This document shows, in pieces, positions 1-11,540 of a DNA stretch of 64,000 nt. The notes under the pieces are model-generated. The model did no database searches, was not told the DNA's origin, and saw nothing but the letters and a program-made list of their open reading frames with translations. This DNA is from Marvania coccoides (Eukaryota; Chlorophyta; Trebouxiophyceae; Chlorellales; Chlorellaceae). The position numbers and the translations under genes were made by a program. The stretch lies in contig OY978098.1 in NCBI GenBank assembly GCA_963854735.1, positions 620,001-684,000 on the forward strand, given 5' to 3'. Each line of letters begins with the position of its first letter. Positions within the stretch are counted from its first letter, which is position 1.

Positions 1-3000
1 CACACGTCATCAGGTGCATTTAAAAACGCAGAATTGTCATTGAAATTACCAGGAACAGTGCCGGCAGAACCAGCGGCGATTGATGGAATGTCCAGAGCGT
101 CAAGCCCGCAGTACCCCGCGATGTTAACCAGGGCTTTGGTTAGCGGCCAGGTGTATCTGGGGTAGTGTTGGTAGGTGGCAATGACCATTGCTTCCACCGC
201 CCATCGGTTGTATGAAATAGAGGTGAGGAACTTCGAAATGCCATCCAGATCGCGGTAGCTGGGAGACACTCCGTTGAGGAAGCCACCGGCGACCATGACG
301 ATGGCCACCGACGCCACCAGCGCGCTGGAGGTGTTGCCCACCAGCACGCTAATGAGGCACCTGAAAAATGGGGAAATTCAGGAAAGAAAGCGTTGAAAAA
401 ACACGATAAACAAGTAAACAGCAATGAATTCGACGTCTTTTATAAATTATGTAAAAAATGAATAATATAAGAACTAAATTGGATGAAATATGAACTCACC
501 CGGCAGAAGAGCACCACCACACCACCAGAAGGCCTATCAAATAATAGACCTCGAAGTCAACAGGGCGCAGGGTCATGGAGTTGTAAATGGACAGGAAAAT
601 GAGGGGGTGCAGCGCCACGTCCACCAAGTTGAGCGCGGTGTTTGCGACGAAGTGCGGTAGAACGCCGACGCCGGAAGCCCTCTCCCGCCAAAACACCAGC
701 CTGTCTTTGGAGAACACGGCCAGCGAGGTGGTGGCGGAAAGAATGCCCAGCGTGAGCATGGTGAGAGCGGTGTGGCCGCGCACGTCAGCGGGGCCAGTCC
801 CCGTGCCGTGCATTGCACCGCAGACCACAGCAGCGAACATGAGCAGCAGCAGGTCGGTGAAGCGCGTGGTCCAGTTGCGCGCCCACTTGATGGCCGCGCG
901 CTGCACCAGCACGCACACCTGGCCGAAGAGCCCCGGCGTGGAGCGCAGCTGCCCGCTGCCGGCTTCCTCCAGGCCAAACAACGCCAGGAAGCGCCAGCTC
1001 CAGCTGCGCCCCGTGGGCACGTCTCCCCCTCCCACCGCGGATGCGTTCCTGTTGAGCTCCATTGAGGCCCTGCGCAGCTCTTCGCCTTTCTGGTGAGCAT
1101 TTTTCGAGGCAGGACCTGGGGAGGAGGGAGCAGTACTAGAGGAGTCGGGCAGATGCAGAGAGGCCACGCTGACGATGGAGGGCGACCCCACCGACCCGGG
1201 ATCCTCCTCAGGGATGGCCTCAATCACGGGCGCGCTCTCATTTGTCTTTTCTGTAGAGGCAGACGCTGCTGCGCCAGAGCTCTTCGAGGCAGAAGTGCGC
1301 TCCATCACCGCCGCAGCCATGTCTTTCAGGGTGGTAGGAGGATCAGCCCGCAGCGCCGCCGGCATGGACGCCGCCGCCATCTCCGCCAGCGCGCTGCCCA
1401 GGCTGTATTGCTCAATGCTGTAAACGCGGTACAAACTGTCGATGCGCCGCTTGGAGCCGCCTGCAGGGGAGTCTGCGTCTGCGGTGGGAGGCCGGCCGCC
1501 CCATCGCACGTACTGCATGATCTCGTCCCTTTGGATCAGCCCAGAGCGAGGGTCTGCGAGCTCCGCCCGAATCATTTCTACGTCGGCAGGCGCCGGCTCA
1601 AGCCCCAGCCCCTGCAGCAGCACGCGCAGCCCGGCGCCGTCAATAGCCGATTCTCCGTCCCCATCCGCAGCGTCAAACGCCTGCTCAAGCAGCCGCAGCT
1701 GCTCTGGGTCGACAGCTTCTTGGCCGTGCGGCTGGCTGCCGGAGCCAGCTGCGACGATGCGACTCAGCCCAGTGGCCTCCTGCGCCGTCGTCCACCCCAA
1801 TCCTGAGGACTCCCACAGCGGGACAAGGTCTTCTGGCTGGAAGTTGGGGCTGTTGGCGCGAGGGATGCTGCCGCTGAGCACGTCCATCGCAAAGTCTGCT
1901 GGGTTCTCGTTGGGAGGCAGGGTGAAGCCCAGCGACTCAAAGTATGGCAGAGCCAGCTGAGAGGGGCCCAGGTACGCGAGCTTGCCTCCCTTGCACAGCA
2001 GCATGGCGTCGTCGAACAGCGTGAAGATGGAGAACCGCGGCTGGTGAATGACTGCAGGAGGATTAAAAGCAAAACATCATACGGGGAAAATCAAGGATTT
2101 ATTACTGGGCGAGAAAGGGGGAAAACTAGTGCTTTAATAGTGGGGGAAATGCCCATGCACTTTGGAAGTTTCAATAATGTTTTCTTCCTCACCGGTGATG
2201 ATGTTCATGCCGAGGTTCGCCATGCGTTTGAGCGCAGTTAGAATGTCAGCAGCGGCGGTGGCATCCAGCCCGCTGGTAGGCTCATCCATGAACAACACAG
2301 ACGGCTTTGCTGCGAGCTCCATTCCGATGTTGACGCGCTTGCGCTGCCCGCCCGAGATCCCCCGCCTCTCCGCGCTGCCCACCACGCTGTGCTGCACGTG
2401 ACGCAGTTGCAGCACGTTGATGACGTCGTCCACGATCGCCAGCTGCTCCTTCAGGGGCTTGGCAGCGGAAAGGCGCAGCCGAGCGGAGTAGACCAGGTTT
2501 TCGCGCACGGTGAGGTCCTCGTGGACGATGTCTTCTTGTGGAACGAAGCCTATGATGCCGCTGAGTTCGTCTGCGCGCATTTCCCTGCCGTTTGCGCGCA
2601 TGCGGCCGGTGACTTTCCCGTAGCTGCGAGCCTTGCCCATGATAACGTTGAGGAAGGTGGACTTTCCTGCGCCGCTGGGTCCCATAATGGCGGACACGCG
2701 GGAGTGGGCGAAGCGGCCAGTGACGCCGCTGAGAATGGTGGTGCCGTCGTGAAGTGTGAGCCCCAGGTTGTCGAATTCGATGTTGATCTTGGGGCGGATG
2801 GACTTGAATGCTCGAAAAGCTTGGCTTTTGGAGTGCTGCTGCGACGCAAACAGCGGGTTGAGCAGCTTCCAGAGGCGTTCGCGCGCCGTCTGCGTGCGCG
2901 CCAGCTTGCGCTGGTTGATGCGAATGGCGGTGCTGACGAGCAGGTAGGTGGTCCACAGGCCGATCAGAACGCCAGCCAGCATGATGAACCCGCTCCATGA

Positions 3001-4174
3001 TAGCGTGGCCTTGGCTGGAATGGAAGAAAATATAACAGGGAATTGTTGATGATTAATGATAGGAAAACCAAAGTTAAATGTTTTCCATTATTCTTACCTG
3101 AGCCCTCAGGGCAGCTCGTGAGCACCGGGCACTTGGACGGCTCCTGGCTGCCTTCTTTGCAAAAGTGCCCCGCAGGGCAAATCACTGCCTGGCTCGGAGA
3201 GGGGCAGTAGTAGCCTCCCTTACAGGCGGTAGCGGGCGTGGTGGAGTTGGCGGGGCACTGGTTGCCAGCCAGCTGGGTGCCGCGCACGTACACGCTCTCA
3301 TACATTGTGGTTGGCCGGCTTGGCATGATGAGCGTTGGGTAGGCATTCACCAGCACAGACATGTTGCACGTGACTGGAGTCACTGACCCCGCGGCGCAGT
3401 ACGAGCCGGGAATGCAGTCGTGCGAATCTCCGGGCGTGGGGCAGTACCTTCCCGATGGGCAGCTCAACCTCGCTATCGCTCTAACAAAATTGAAGGGAAA
3501 ATTGGTGATTTTAATGCTTACAAAAATTCTTGAGCCCCCCTTTTCAAGAAAAAAATAGGTGGGACTCACAGCTGGATTATTGGGGAGTATACAGGGGGCA
3601 GAACGCTCCCCTGAGGGCAGTACTGTCCGTACGCGCAGGCATGGCAGACGAGCGCGTCAACCGGAAGATCGCTGGGAATTTCTGGCACTTCCGTGCCGTT
3701 AATTGGCCACGGAAGCTCAACGATTGGTGTGGGGCTTGGGGCAGGGGAAGCGCCCAGCTCCTGCCGCAGTAAATCTCCCGCCCATGGGTCTGCGCAGACG
3801 TAACCTCTGCGGCACATTCCGAAGTTTGTCCCCTCCGCCACAGCGCCAGGGTTGCAATTGCATCCTGTGATATGCGTATTAGATCAAGTAAAGTGGAAAT
3901 TTAGTTTTGTACTTGTAAATTTAAATATGTATGAACTGAAACCCGATTTCCAAGGAAAGAACTTCTCCCTCGGCCTCACCTTCCGCTACGGTGGTCTGTG
4001 TTCTTAGGTCTATGGGGCACAGCTCGCCTGCTGCAAGATCCAAGCTTTGCAGCAGCTGCAAAATAAATAAATGGAGCTGGGTTGAGAAAATATTTGGGCT
4101 CGCTTCAAAAAAACGCTACAGCTCCGCACCACTATCCAAGCTACTATTCTTAGAATTGTTGTTTTATTTTTCAT
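1..4174 (-). CDS. ABCG-family half transporter with Cys-rich N-terminus (3' end beyond window)
   Basis: Exons (- strand, 5' to 3'): 4174-4130 (tentative), 4055-3980, 3864-3570, 3480-3098, 3014-2193, 2051-500, 360-1; phases agree at every firm join. Order seen: a possible signal peptide (MKNKTTILRIVAW), a luminal Cys-rich region with many CP/YC pairs, one membrane segment (starting SWSGFIMLAGVLIG), then the nucleotide-binding domain: Walker A GPSGAGKS, signature ISGGQRKR, Walker B VLFMDEP, H-loop IHQPR. A low-complexity linker follows, then the ABC2 membrane domain (VGNTSSALVASVAIVMVAGG near the window edge). This order matches plant ABCG24/ABCG28-type white-brown transporters; substrate unknown. 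Unusual: about 90 residues after the NBD lies a degenerate helix-loop-helix pair (FDAADGDGESAID; ELADPRSGLIQRDE) resembling EF-hands. The first exon is the weakest part of the model. It is divergent from misato, with 263 bp between starts. Confidence 0.85.
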
Positions 4175-4437
4175 GGCGCTTCTTATATTTGCTCAAGGAA
4201 TTCGGAATACATAATTGTGTCTAGTTGTCATCCAAAATGGGCACGTATTGACGTGGCTCCAGGTTCCAGGGTTTCGATGTCGCTTTAATAAACGAGGGCC
4301 TCCATCCCTGTCGTCTGAGTCCCCACGCCTGCTTTGTGAAACCGAGGGAGAAAAGTCAACGTTCCGGGGCGCGAAATCGGCAACAACAAAATGACACGGC
4401 GCAGCCTTTGCAAGCAATTCTAAATGCTTAAAAAATC

Positions 4438-6272
4438 ATGCCGAGAGAGGTGATTACTTTGCAGTTCGGGCCGCTGGCCAACTTTGCCGGCTCGCATTTT
4501 TGGAACATTCAAGTGAGTCCACATACATTAATCGCGCGCATGCAGGCATTAATCGACCTGGAAATCATCCAAACACCGTGCAGGAAGCGGTGCTAGGCCT
4601 CCAAGATCGAGAAGACACCCAGTCTTTGGCCAATCAGATCGACAGCAGCGTGCTCTTTCGGGAACGCCAGACCACCCATGGCGACCTGTTTTACTCCCCC
4701 CGCGTCGTTCTTTTCGACGCCAAGGGCAGCTTGGGCGGCGTGAGCGCCCGGGAGGCTGCCCCTCTCCCCGAAGACGTTGCCGCCACCTGGGGCGGCGCAG
4801 GCGAGGTGCACCGCGCCCCACCCACCCAAAAGCCGCAGTTCCTGCACGAACTGGACCTTGAGTACGAAACCAGCGAAGGCACAGACCCTTACCACGCAAA
4901 TCCCAGCGCTGCCGCTGCTGAAGTATCTCAAGAGCTGGGCGAGAGTCGTCTGGAGGCTGCCGCTCGCGCCCTGGACGCACCTGGGGCAGTGCGGCACTTC
5001 ACAGACTACGCGACCGCCCAGATTGATCCCCGCAGCGTCCACATTGTTGATGGGCTTTGGCACGGCGGGGCGGAGCAGGGCACTTGGGCTCCTGGCGGCG
5101 GCAGTGGCTGGCTGGGGGCTGAGGACGGCCGGGAGGAGGCGGCGGACCGCATCCGCGTGCTCGCGGAGGAAGCCGACTCGTTGGAAGGCTTCCAGTGCCT
5201 GGCTGATGACCTTTCAGCGTGGGGGGGCATAGGAGCAGAGGTGCTGCAAGAAGCTAGGGACGATTACGGGCCGGGGAGGCCGGTCGTGATGTGTGCGCTG
5301 CGCTCTCTGGGGTCGAACGCAGCTGGCTCTACTCCCCCAGAGGTTCGCCGCCGCCGCCTCTGCGAAGGTTTGAGCACTGCGCTCCTCAGCCAGCAGTGCG
5401 ACGTGTTCATCCCAATGGGCACTTCCACAGCCGCGCCGCTGCTGAGCTGGCGCCAGGGGGACCGATACCACGAAAGCTCCATTTTTGCTGCGGCGTTTGA
5501 TGCTGCCACGCTGCCCTATCGCCTGTCCAACTGTGCGTCAGTCGGAGGAGGGTTCGAGGGCGGCATGGGTTTGCGATCGCTCGCCGACCTGCTCACCCCG
5601 CGCAATAACACCCCCATGGTCGCCCTCAGCATGGCCCTCCCGTGCCCCAACTTGCCGAAAGAGGAACAAAGAAGCGGAGAGCAGGGGGACGTGCGAGCAG
5701 CGGCCTCTGCTTCATCCCGCTCTGGAGACACAGCAGCTGGCGCGATCAGCGCTGCGAGTAGCTTCACGGCAGCTGCGGTGGCGATGTCGGGACCAGGGCT
5801 AGGAGGCGCCGGCGATAGCCACCGAGAAGCTGAGTGCATCGTTTTGAGGGGGGCCAGAGGGAAAGGCCGAGAGGCAGCGACAGTTGAGGAGGCGGACGCA
5901 GCGCTGGTCACGTCACTGCAGCGCGAGGGCGTGCGGTGCACGCAGCATGCGGCCGTGGCCACCCTAGCGATGCCAGTCCCAGTTTCTTTTCCTGACGTGT
6001 TTGCAAAGACGGTGTCCCGCTGGGGAGACGTGCTGCAGCAAGCTGATGCGCTGGGTCGCAGGGTGGAGCGCTGTCCTGTGCTGCTGCGCATGGCCAGCAC
6101 GACGGCGTTTGAGCCTGCACTGCGGGGTTTGGCGAGGCAGTGGAGCGCTGCTGCCGCGTCTACGGGCGGCCAAGCAACGCTGGGCGCGTGGGGAGTGGAC
6201 GCTGAGCAGGGGGAGGAGGTGCGGGAGCGGCTGCTGCAGCTTGCGCATGCTTATGACAAACATGAAGTGTAA
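4438..6272 (+). CDS. Misato/DML1 tubulin-like protein
   Basis: Exons 4438-4512 and 4584-6272, 587 aa. The first exon gives MPREVITLQFGPLANFAGSH followed by FWNIQ, the typical Misato segment II start (tubulin-like LQxG...GxHxWN). The second continues with a short helix and the family's acidic LDLEYE region near residue 120. The C-terminal two thirds carry the misato/tubulin-like fold: LSAWGGIGAEVLQEARDDYG corresponds to the stretch before the tubulin-type nucleotide region. Misato proteins affect mitochondrial distribution and morphology and, in animals, chromosome segregation; the role here is inferred from family. The acceptor at 4583 is preferred over the earlier AG near 4545 because only it keeps the frame open. 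Family length is usually 470-590 aa, so the gene looks complete. Confidence 0.85.
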
Positions 6273-6763
6273 CGGTTGATTCATCCGTTCTTTTTCATTC
6301 TTATTGAATGGTTGTGAAATGAATAGTTGCTGTGATAGCTGGTGATTGGGGTAATAACAACCGAAATAGTGGGTGGCTCCCATGAGCTCAATCATGGAGG
6401 AAAGGGAGCGGAGAGGGAGCATCGTTCAATAATGCATTTTCTAGGCAGAATTAAGTAATCAGCTGCAAGGTACTGATGTAATGAATTCTTTACTTCCGCT
6501 GTTTACACCAAGGACGTTAAGACGAGCTCACGCAATGACGGGAAATCTCGACATAAACCGACCAACATGTTTTTGGCTGTGCCCTTCAACACCATTTTCG
6601 CGTCAAGTCAAGACGGATTCTTTGGAACATTGTTAGCATATAACAAATTTTTTAATTGCCATATTTATGCATAAACAACAATTGGAGGAGGGTCCATTTC
6701 AAATTGGAGGAGGGAAGATCATGCGTGTTTAAATCTCGCACGCTCGACAGAAATTTAAATAAA
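6273..6763. other. Intergenic, no gene seen
   Basis: AT-rich spacer between the misato stop and the next start codon. It should hold the misato 3' UTR and the promoter of the coiled-coil gene. I see no RNA gene or repeat. Confidence 0.5.
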
Positions 6764-7582
6764 ATGGGGTTCTTTAGGTCGACATCTCCAGGCCCTTCGG
6801 CCGAGGAGACCGACGAGATGGAGCGCTTACGCCTAGAAATCCAAGGTTTGAAACTCATGTTGGCAGCAAAGCAGGCAAGTTTCTCGCTGTTTTTGCAGTC
6901 ACAGTGAACATGGGTCCAATAAAGTCGGTGTCTGGTCCTGCAGGAAGTGCTTGAGAGATCGGTGGCAGTCGTAGACTCGATGTCCTCCCAATTAAACATA
7001 GCACGTGCGACAATCGCGAGCCAAGCGGAGGCAATAGAGGGCCTCACAAAGGAGCTGGACGAGTCCCGAGAAAGGGGGGGCGACGAGGGGAGCAGCAGCC
7101 TGGAGGACGGAGCCATTGCCACCGAACCTTCACACGAGCGTCCCCCTTCGGTGCAGCAAGCCAGCCCTGTGGGGACCGCCGACCCGGCGCCAAGCCCCCC
7201 ACCGCCTTTGCCAGTCAGCTCAACACCCAACGGCCGCCTCCCGGACGCCTTGCAGCCCCCCAACGACCTTCCAGTAAGCACACCGCCTGGTGGTATCAAA
7301 TGCCCCCCTTCCACCACACCGCCACTGGCCAACGAGCCGCCTGGGAGGGCGTCTTGCCCCCCCGCTATCGGCAGAACCTCCAGCTGGAGCTTGAAGGGCA
7401 CTGGGACGTGGGTGGGGGCCAGAGGAGTGGCCATTGCCGCTTCCCCTGCGTCTACGATGATGATGCATAGAAATCCATCGACGCCGGAGCTGGCCCCGGC
7501 CTGCCGCATCACCATGGCAGCGCGCGCCTCCGCTGACAAATTTCAGCAGCGCAACCAGCCGCGAGCTCTGTTCTCGGAGTGA
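6764..7582 (+). CDS. Small coiled-coil / proline-rich protein, unknown function
   Basis: Exons 6764-6874 and 6944-7582, 249 aa. The intron has a GC donor (AAGCAG|GCAAGT) and a CTGCAG acceptor; the GTTTCT alternative three bases later breaks the frame. Residues about 15-75 form a heptad-like helix (EETDEMERLRLEIQGLK, then SQLNIARATIASQAEAIEGL) typical of a coiled coil. The remainder is disordered: acidic/Ser-rich, then a Pro-rich stretch with many PP pairs, then a basic tail ending RALFSE. No signal peptide or TM is seen. I do not recognise a family. The start ATG sits just before a good helix and has an A-rich leader. GC content and codon use match neighbouring genes, so it is probably a real but fast-evolving gene. 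Confidence 0.6.
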
Positions 7583-7947
7583 AATATTTCATCACTCTTG
7601 AGGACAGCTCTGGAAAAACAATGAATGAAAATAATATAGCACAGCATCGCCCCCCCGCTCCGTAAAGAGTACTTTCCCCCCCTGAATCTTTCTTCCCCTT
7701 TCTGTATGTGATATCTTGTGTTTTTTGTGAGAGCTCCCTTTAGCGTGTGTTTCTTTCCCCCTCAAGTCTGAGAATGTGACGACCCTTTGCGAATTGAAGC
7801 TTGTTTGATTTACCGCTCGCGAGAAGAATAATGGAATTTGAATGAATGGAATAATGTGTAACCAACTCATGAGAAGTGCCTAAAAAAAACAATTATTAGT
7901 GGGTATTGAGAGAAAAAATCTACCCAATTATTATTAACGAAGTATTT
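7583..7947. other. Intergenic between convergent genes, no gene seen
   Basis: Holds the two 3' ends of the coiled-coil gene (+) and the ceramide kinase (-). AT-rich with a pyrimidine-rich stretch around 7645-7710. No further structure seen. Confidence 0.5.
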
Positions 7948-9779
7948 CTAACAGGTTTCCACCCCTCGCGCGAAGCACTGCACCATGCCCAAATGCGTGT
8001 GAGCCTCCATATCAACCCCTGGCATCAACTCGCCGTCCACATTCCACCGCGAAACAACGCTACCCCCCAATCCCTCCACCCGGCACGCCACCGCGTCCAG
8101 CACCTCTGTGGTGCCCGGCAGCTGCCCTGGGACCAGCCCCAACGAGCTCATGGTGGAAAGAAACTGCAAGTAGCGCAGCGGGTTGCATTTTCGCACCAGC
8201 ACCAGCGTGAACACGCCATTAGCGAGGTGGCCATGCCGGGCCATTCCGTGCGGAGTTTTGTCGGATCTGCAGGGCTGCACAATCATCATGACGCTCATCC
8301 ACTCCCCCTCGAGAACCCTCCACCTTCTGCTCCTATCTTCTAGCGCCAGCAGATTGAGCTGCGAGCGAGAGAGGGAGGCTGCCCTGCACACGGGGCATCG
8401 CGCCAGACATGCTGTGCTGCGCCTCGTTTCCGGCCCTGTGGGTGACTGCCCTTCGTCTGATGCGCCGTCGTCTGAGCCGTCTGGAGGGAGATAAGATACG
8501 CGGCAGCGGTAAGACTGGTTCAGAAGCAGCATGGACGCCCCCACAAGGTCGTAGCGCAGAGGCCCCAGCCATCGATGCCGCTCAGATGCCTGCAAGAATA
8601 AAAGTAAAGAGAAAAATAAAACGAGGCGATAATAAAGAAGACGAGTACAGGTTTTAGCATGCATTTCCCCCTGCGTCCGCACCTCCACCACGTCTCCCAT
8701 GAAACCATACGTCGCAATGCAGCACGAGTACCGCGCCATGCCCCCCACCGTCACTTTCAGAGCATCCAGCGGCGTTGAGTCTCCCAACGCCACGTGCGCA
8801 GCCGCAGTGAAAACCGACCGACAGCCATTCAGAGAGCACGCCACCGCGTCTGTGGAGCCGCACGGGATGTGGGCCAGCCTGAGGAGGGCCAGCGCAGGAC
8901 GGGCAGCGATCGGAGCGGAGTCTTCTCTTGTCAATATGAGGCCATTCATTACCTCATGGAAGACGCCATCGCCGCCCACCGCTACCACGCCGTCCAGAGA
9001 GAGGTGTCCATCGGAGGAGCAGGCGGCGAGGAGGGATTCGCGCACTATCTCTGTTGCATGCCTGCGAGAGAGAAAAAGAGCGGAAAACACAAACAAACAA
9101 ATTTATGGCTGCCATTTGCACGGAATTTTGGCCTGATCAAACGAAATGAGAAAAATTGAGTCGTTACGTACCCAGCACGCTGAGTTTCGATCACTTGTGC
9201 AGAGATGCCGGCGGCGGAAAAGACAGGTTGCACCACAGTGCGGTAATGCGTCCGAGCTGCACCGCTGCCTGCATTGGGGTTCAAGACGACCAGCAGGCAA
9301 GAGGGGCGCGTGGAAGACGCCGCTGCGATGCCTAAGGAGTAATAAAAAGGACAAGAAACGAGAAAGGTTCTTGCTGGTAGCACAGAAAATTATTTAAAAA
9401 GAATGCAGAAGGCTTTGATTATTAGCATACCTTCAGAGAGTGCTGAGAGTAGCTCTTGAACCAATTCTTCGTTTGTAGACTCCAGAGTGACCCTCCAGGG
9501 GTGCCACTCGCTGGGTTTGTTAGGCGTCCTCCTAAGGGTGTGAATGGCAATGCCGCTCTGCTTGGCGGGCTGCCCCGCCAGCGACAGCGGCACGGGCCCC
9601 AGCTCCAGCCGCTGCGCGCACAGCATCTCCGAAAAGGGCACGGAAACGGGGGCAGCGCTGGCCACGCCAAAGCAGGTGTTCCAGCCGGAAAATCCCGCTG
9701 AGGGCGCCCATCGCAGGCCCTCTGCGTCGAAAGACACCTCAGCGGGGAAGCCATTGACGTCTAGCTCCAAGCCAAACAT
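7948..9779 (-). CDS. Ceramide kinase (CERK/ACD5-like)
   Basis: Exons 9779-9431, 9331-9172, 9061-8683, 8589-7948; 509 aa, all phases consistent. It would phosphorylate ceramide to ceramide-1-phosphate. The N-terminal 115 residues resemble the PH-like region of CERKs. The diacylglycerol-kinase catalytic domain starts at LLVVLNPNAGSG, followed by VAVGGDGVFHEVMNGL (nucleotide-binding GGDG). Two hallmarks separate CERK from sphingosine kinase: GDVVE joined to ASERHRWLGPLRYD, and the C-x3-C-x2-C motif in CLARCPVC. The intron before ASERHRWLG is placed at GAG|GTGCGG because that restores the family spacing; the reading frame also happens to stay open through the intron. In plants this enzyme (ACD5) restrains ceramide-driven cell death; that role is only inferred here. 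Length fits the family (about 540-600 aa). The start could lie slightly upstream if an extra 5' exon exists. Confidence 0.88.
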
Positions 9780-10189
9780 CGCCGTCGTGGCGACCCTTCC
9801 ATCCTGTGCTGTCTCCGTCCTGCGCAATATTGAGAGCGGTGGAATTATTGCTGCTGCCGTAAGAGGACGATGGCGACATACGTGGGCAGATTGGGTTTCT
9901 AGAGCCGCTTACGATGATGCACCGTGCCTCCTCCTGCTGGATGTGCTCGAATCCCGGGAGATGTGGATTTTTTTTTGCGGTGGAATCATTTTTGAAAGTA
10001 TTTGTAAACCATTGGCAACTGTGTGAACACCAGACAGTGTGAACAATTTTTAAAGACTATTCCCTACTTAAAGTAAGCGAGTTGCGTACAGGGTGGGTCC
10101 AACAACCGAATTCTCATTTTCCGAAACGGGCGCGATCATCGCCGCGTACCTCGCCGGCATTCGAACGCCGTCCTGAATCCTGAACGGCA

Positions 10190-10600
10190 AATTTATTGAC
10201 GACACCGCCTACGGCATGGTGGGAAACAACTCCTTCAACAATTCCCCGCTCCTCCAGACCCGCATCGACAGCATTTCGAACGGTGTCCCCAACTTCACGA
10301 CCCTCACGCTCATCTTCCCCAACGGCACCTTCCGCTTCAATTCCCCGATACATTTGTCGACCACGATTCGCGGCAGCGAGATGTACACGACGACCCTCCG
10401 CATCGCCATTCGTCGCAGTGCAAGTGCGGAGGATGTGCAACTCGAGGAGTGGGCACGGTGCTGGGTGGGTGCCACACTCCGCTCTCGCCAGCTGCTGGCA
10501 CGCGAATCCTCTGCACTCCCAGCCGTAGACGAGTCAGCGCCGCTCTGTCCGCCCTCTGTGGCAGGCGAAGGTGGGGGTGGAGCTTGTAGGTTTCCACGGT
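10190..10600 (+). pseudogene. Possible gene remnant, beta-helix-like fragment
   Basis: A + strand frame from 10216 reads MVGNNSFNNSPLLQTRIDS, then alternating hydrophobic stretches such as TLTLIFPNGTFRF and IHLSTTIRGSEMYTTTL. This pattern is common in secreted parallel beta-helix or pectin-lyase-like proteins. After about 60 residues the composition changes and the frame runs on into the patch described next, without a family pattern. No start context, splice signals or partner exons are apparent. I treat it as a remnant or a chance ORF, not a gene. Confidence 0.2.
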
Positions 10601-10760
10601 GAGCGGCGTCCACCAGGTGCTGAGGTAGTGGCGCAGCTGCTGGCTCGGCGATGCTGCTAGCGCTGCCAGCCACTTCTCCTGATCGTTGGTGCGCAGCAGC
10701 TTGGAGGCCCCATTCCGCAGCGTCCAGAGGGAAATTGGGGTCGCTGAGTCATGGTCCCGC
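10450..10760 (-). pseudogene. Possible gene remnant, unknown
   Basis: A - strand frame gives SLWTLRNGASKLLRTNDQEK followed by WLAALAASPSQQLRHYLSTW, which looks like a genuine helical protein segment. It is not joined to a start codon or to clear splice sites and it meets the preceding patch head-on. I do not recognise the family. Likely a decayed gene or an isolated exon. Confidence 0.2.
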
Positions 10761-11540
10761 TCATTTTGAGAGCCGCAGGGGCCGTCATCTCGTCAGCCAT
10801 TGTGATGCTTGTTTAGAAACAGCTACAGCACACGGTGGTGCAGCGCCATTCTTCCCCCGCATTTTACTCAGGTTTCTTACACTATCGCCCGAATCCCCGA
10901 ATCGGGCGCCGAAATAATTCAGAGGCAAGGAGAAATTGAATGAAGTGGAGCAACAGGACATGAGCAGAAGCCATGGCACTGCCGAAAATATTATCACTCA
11001 GAGGAGCATATTGTCGGAGTATGTCACCCAGCCAATTCTCACTGCTGCGTAATATGGATGTGGGAAGCATGTGGGCAAAGTTCAGGTGGAACGTCCAGGT
11101 GGAGGAAGAAGAGATAGCAAGGCAAGCGAAGGAATGAAAAGAGACGCCACAAGGGCACTTTTATGAACGTAGACCACTTATCGTAGACCACTTAACAAAG
11201 CAGCATATGCCTGGACAATTTAATTCGGTGTAATATGCGTAGATCGCGCGCGATATGCGTGCTAAAAGCAAGGGCTGAAAGACTGAAAGTCGTTGAGAAA
11301 AGGGTGGGGGGGTGTAAAAGAGGTACCACCAAGGCTGTAGACAATAAAAACACTATTGACAACGAACAAAGTTCGAGCTGTCAGCGAGGCATTTTGTTAA
11401 CGACCCTAGGGCCTGCAGGGAAAAAGAAAACACCATCGATGGTATTTCAAGCTCTAAAATTCTGTTGAACAAACCAATTATATTCAGTCGAAGCAATTTG
11501 CATACTCAAGTGTAAGCCGTTTTGGTAGTGCGCCGCAACC

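Larger units (their letters stand above)
9780..11540. other. Gene-poor spacer with degenerate coding-like patches
   Basis: About 1.8 kb without a convincing gene. Two patches of higher GC (10100-10450 and 10450-10760) are described separately. The rest is AT-rich, with a short near-repeat 'gtagaccacttatcgtagaccactta' around 11169-11195. The 5' UTR of the downstream membrane-protein gene should lie near 11480-11540. Confidence 0.5.

Noticed and set aside
587..1806. Long + strand ORFs over the ABCG transporter
   Set aside because: They are antisense shadows of a GC-rich exon; the - strand carries recognised transporter motifs with consistent splicing.
4193..4417. ORF upstream of the ABCG gene as its first exon
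   Set aside because: No signal peptide, and no donor in a phase that joins LLQSLDLAAGELC; 4174-4130 fits better.
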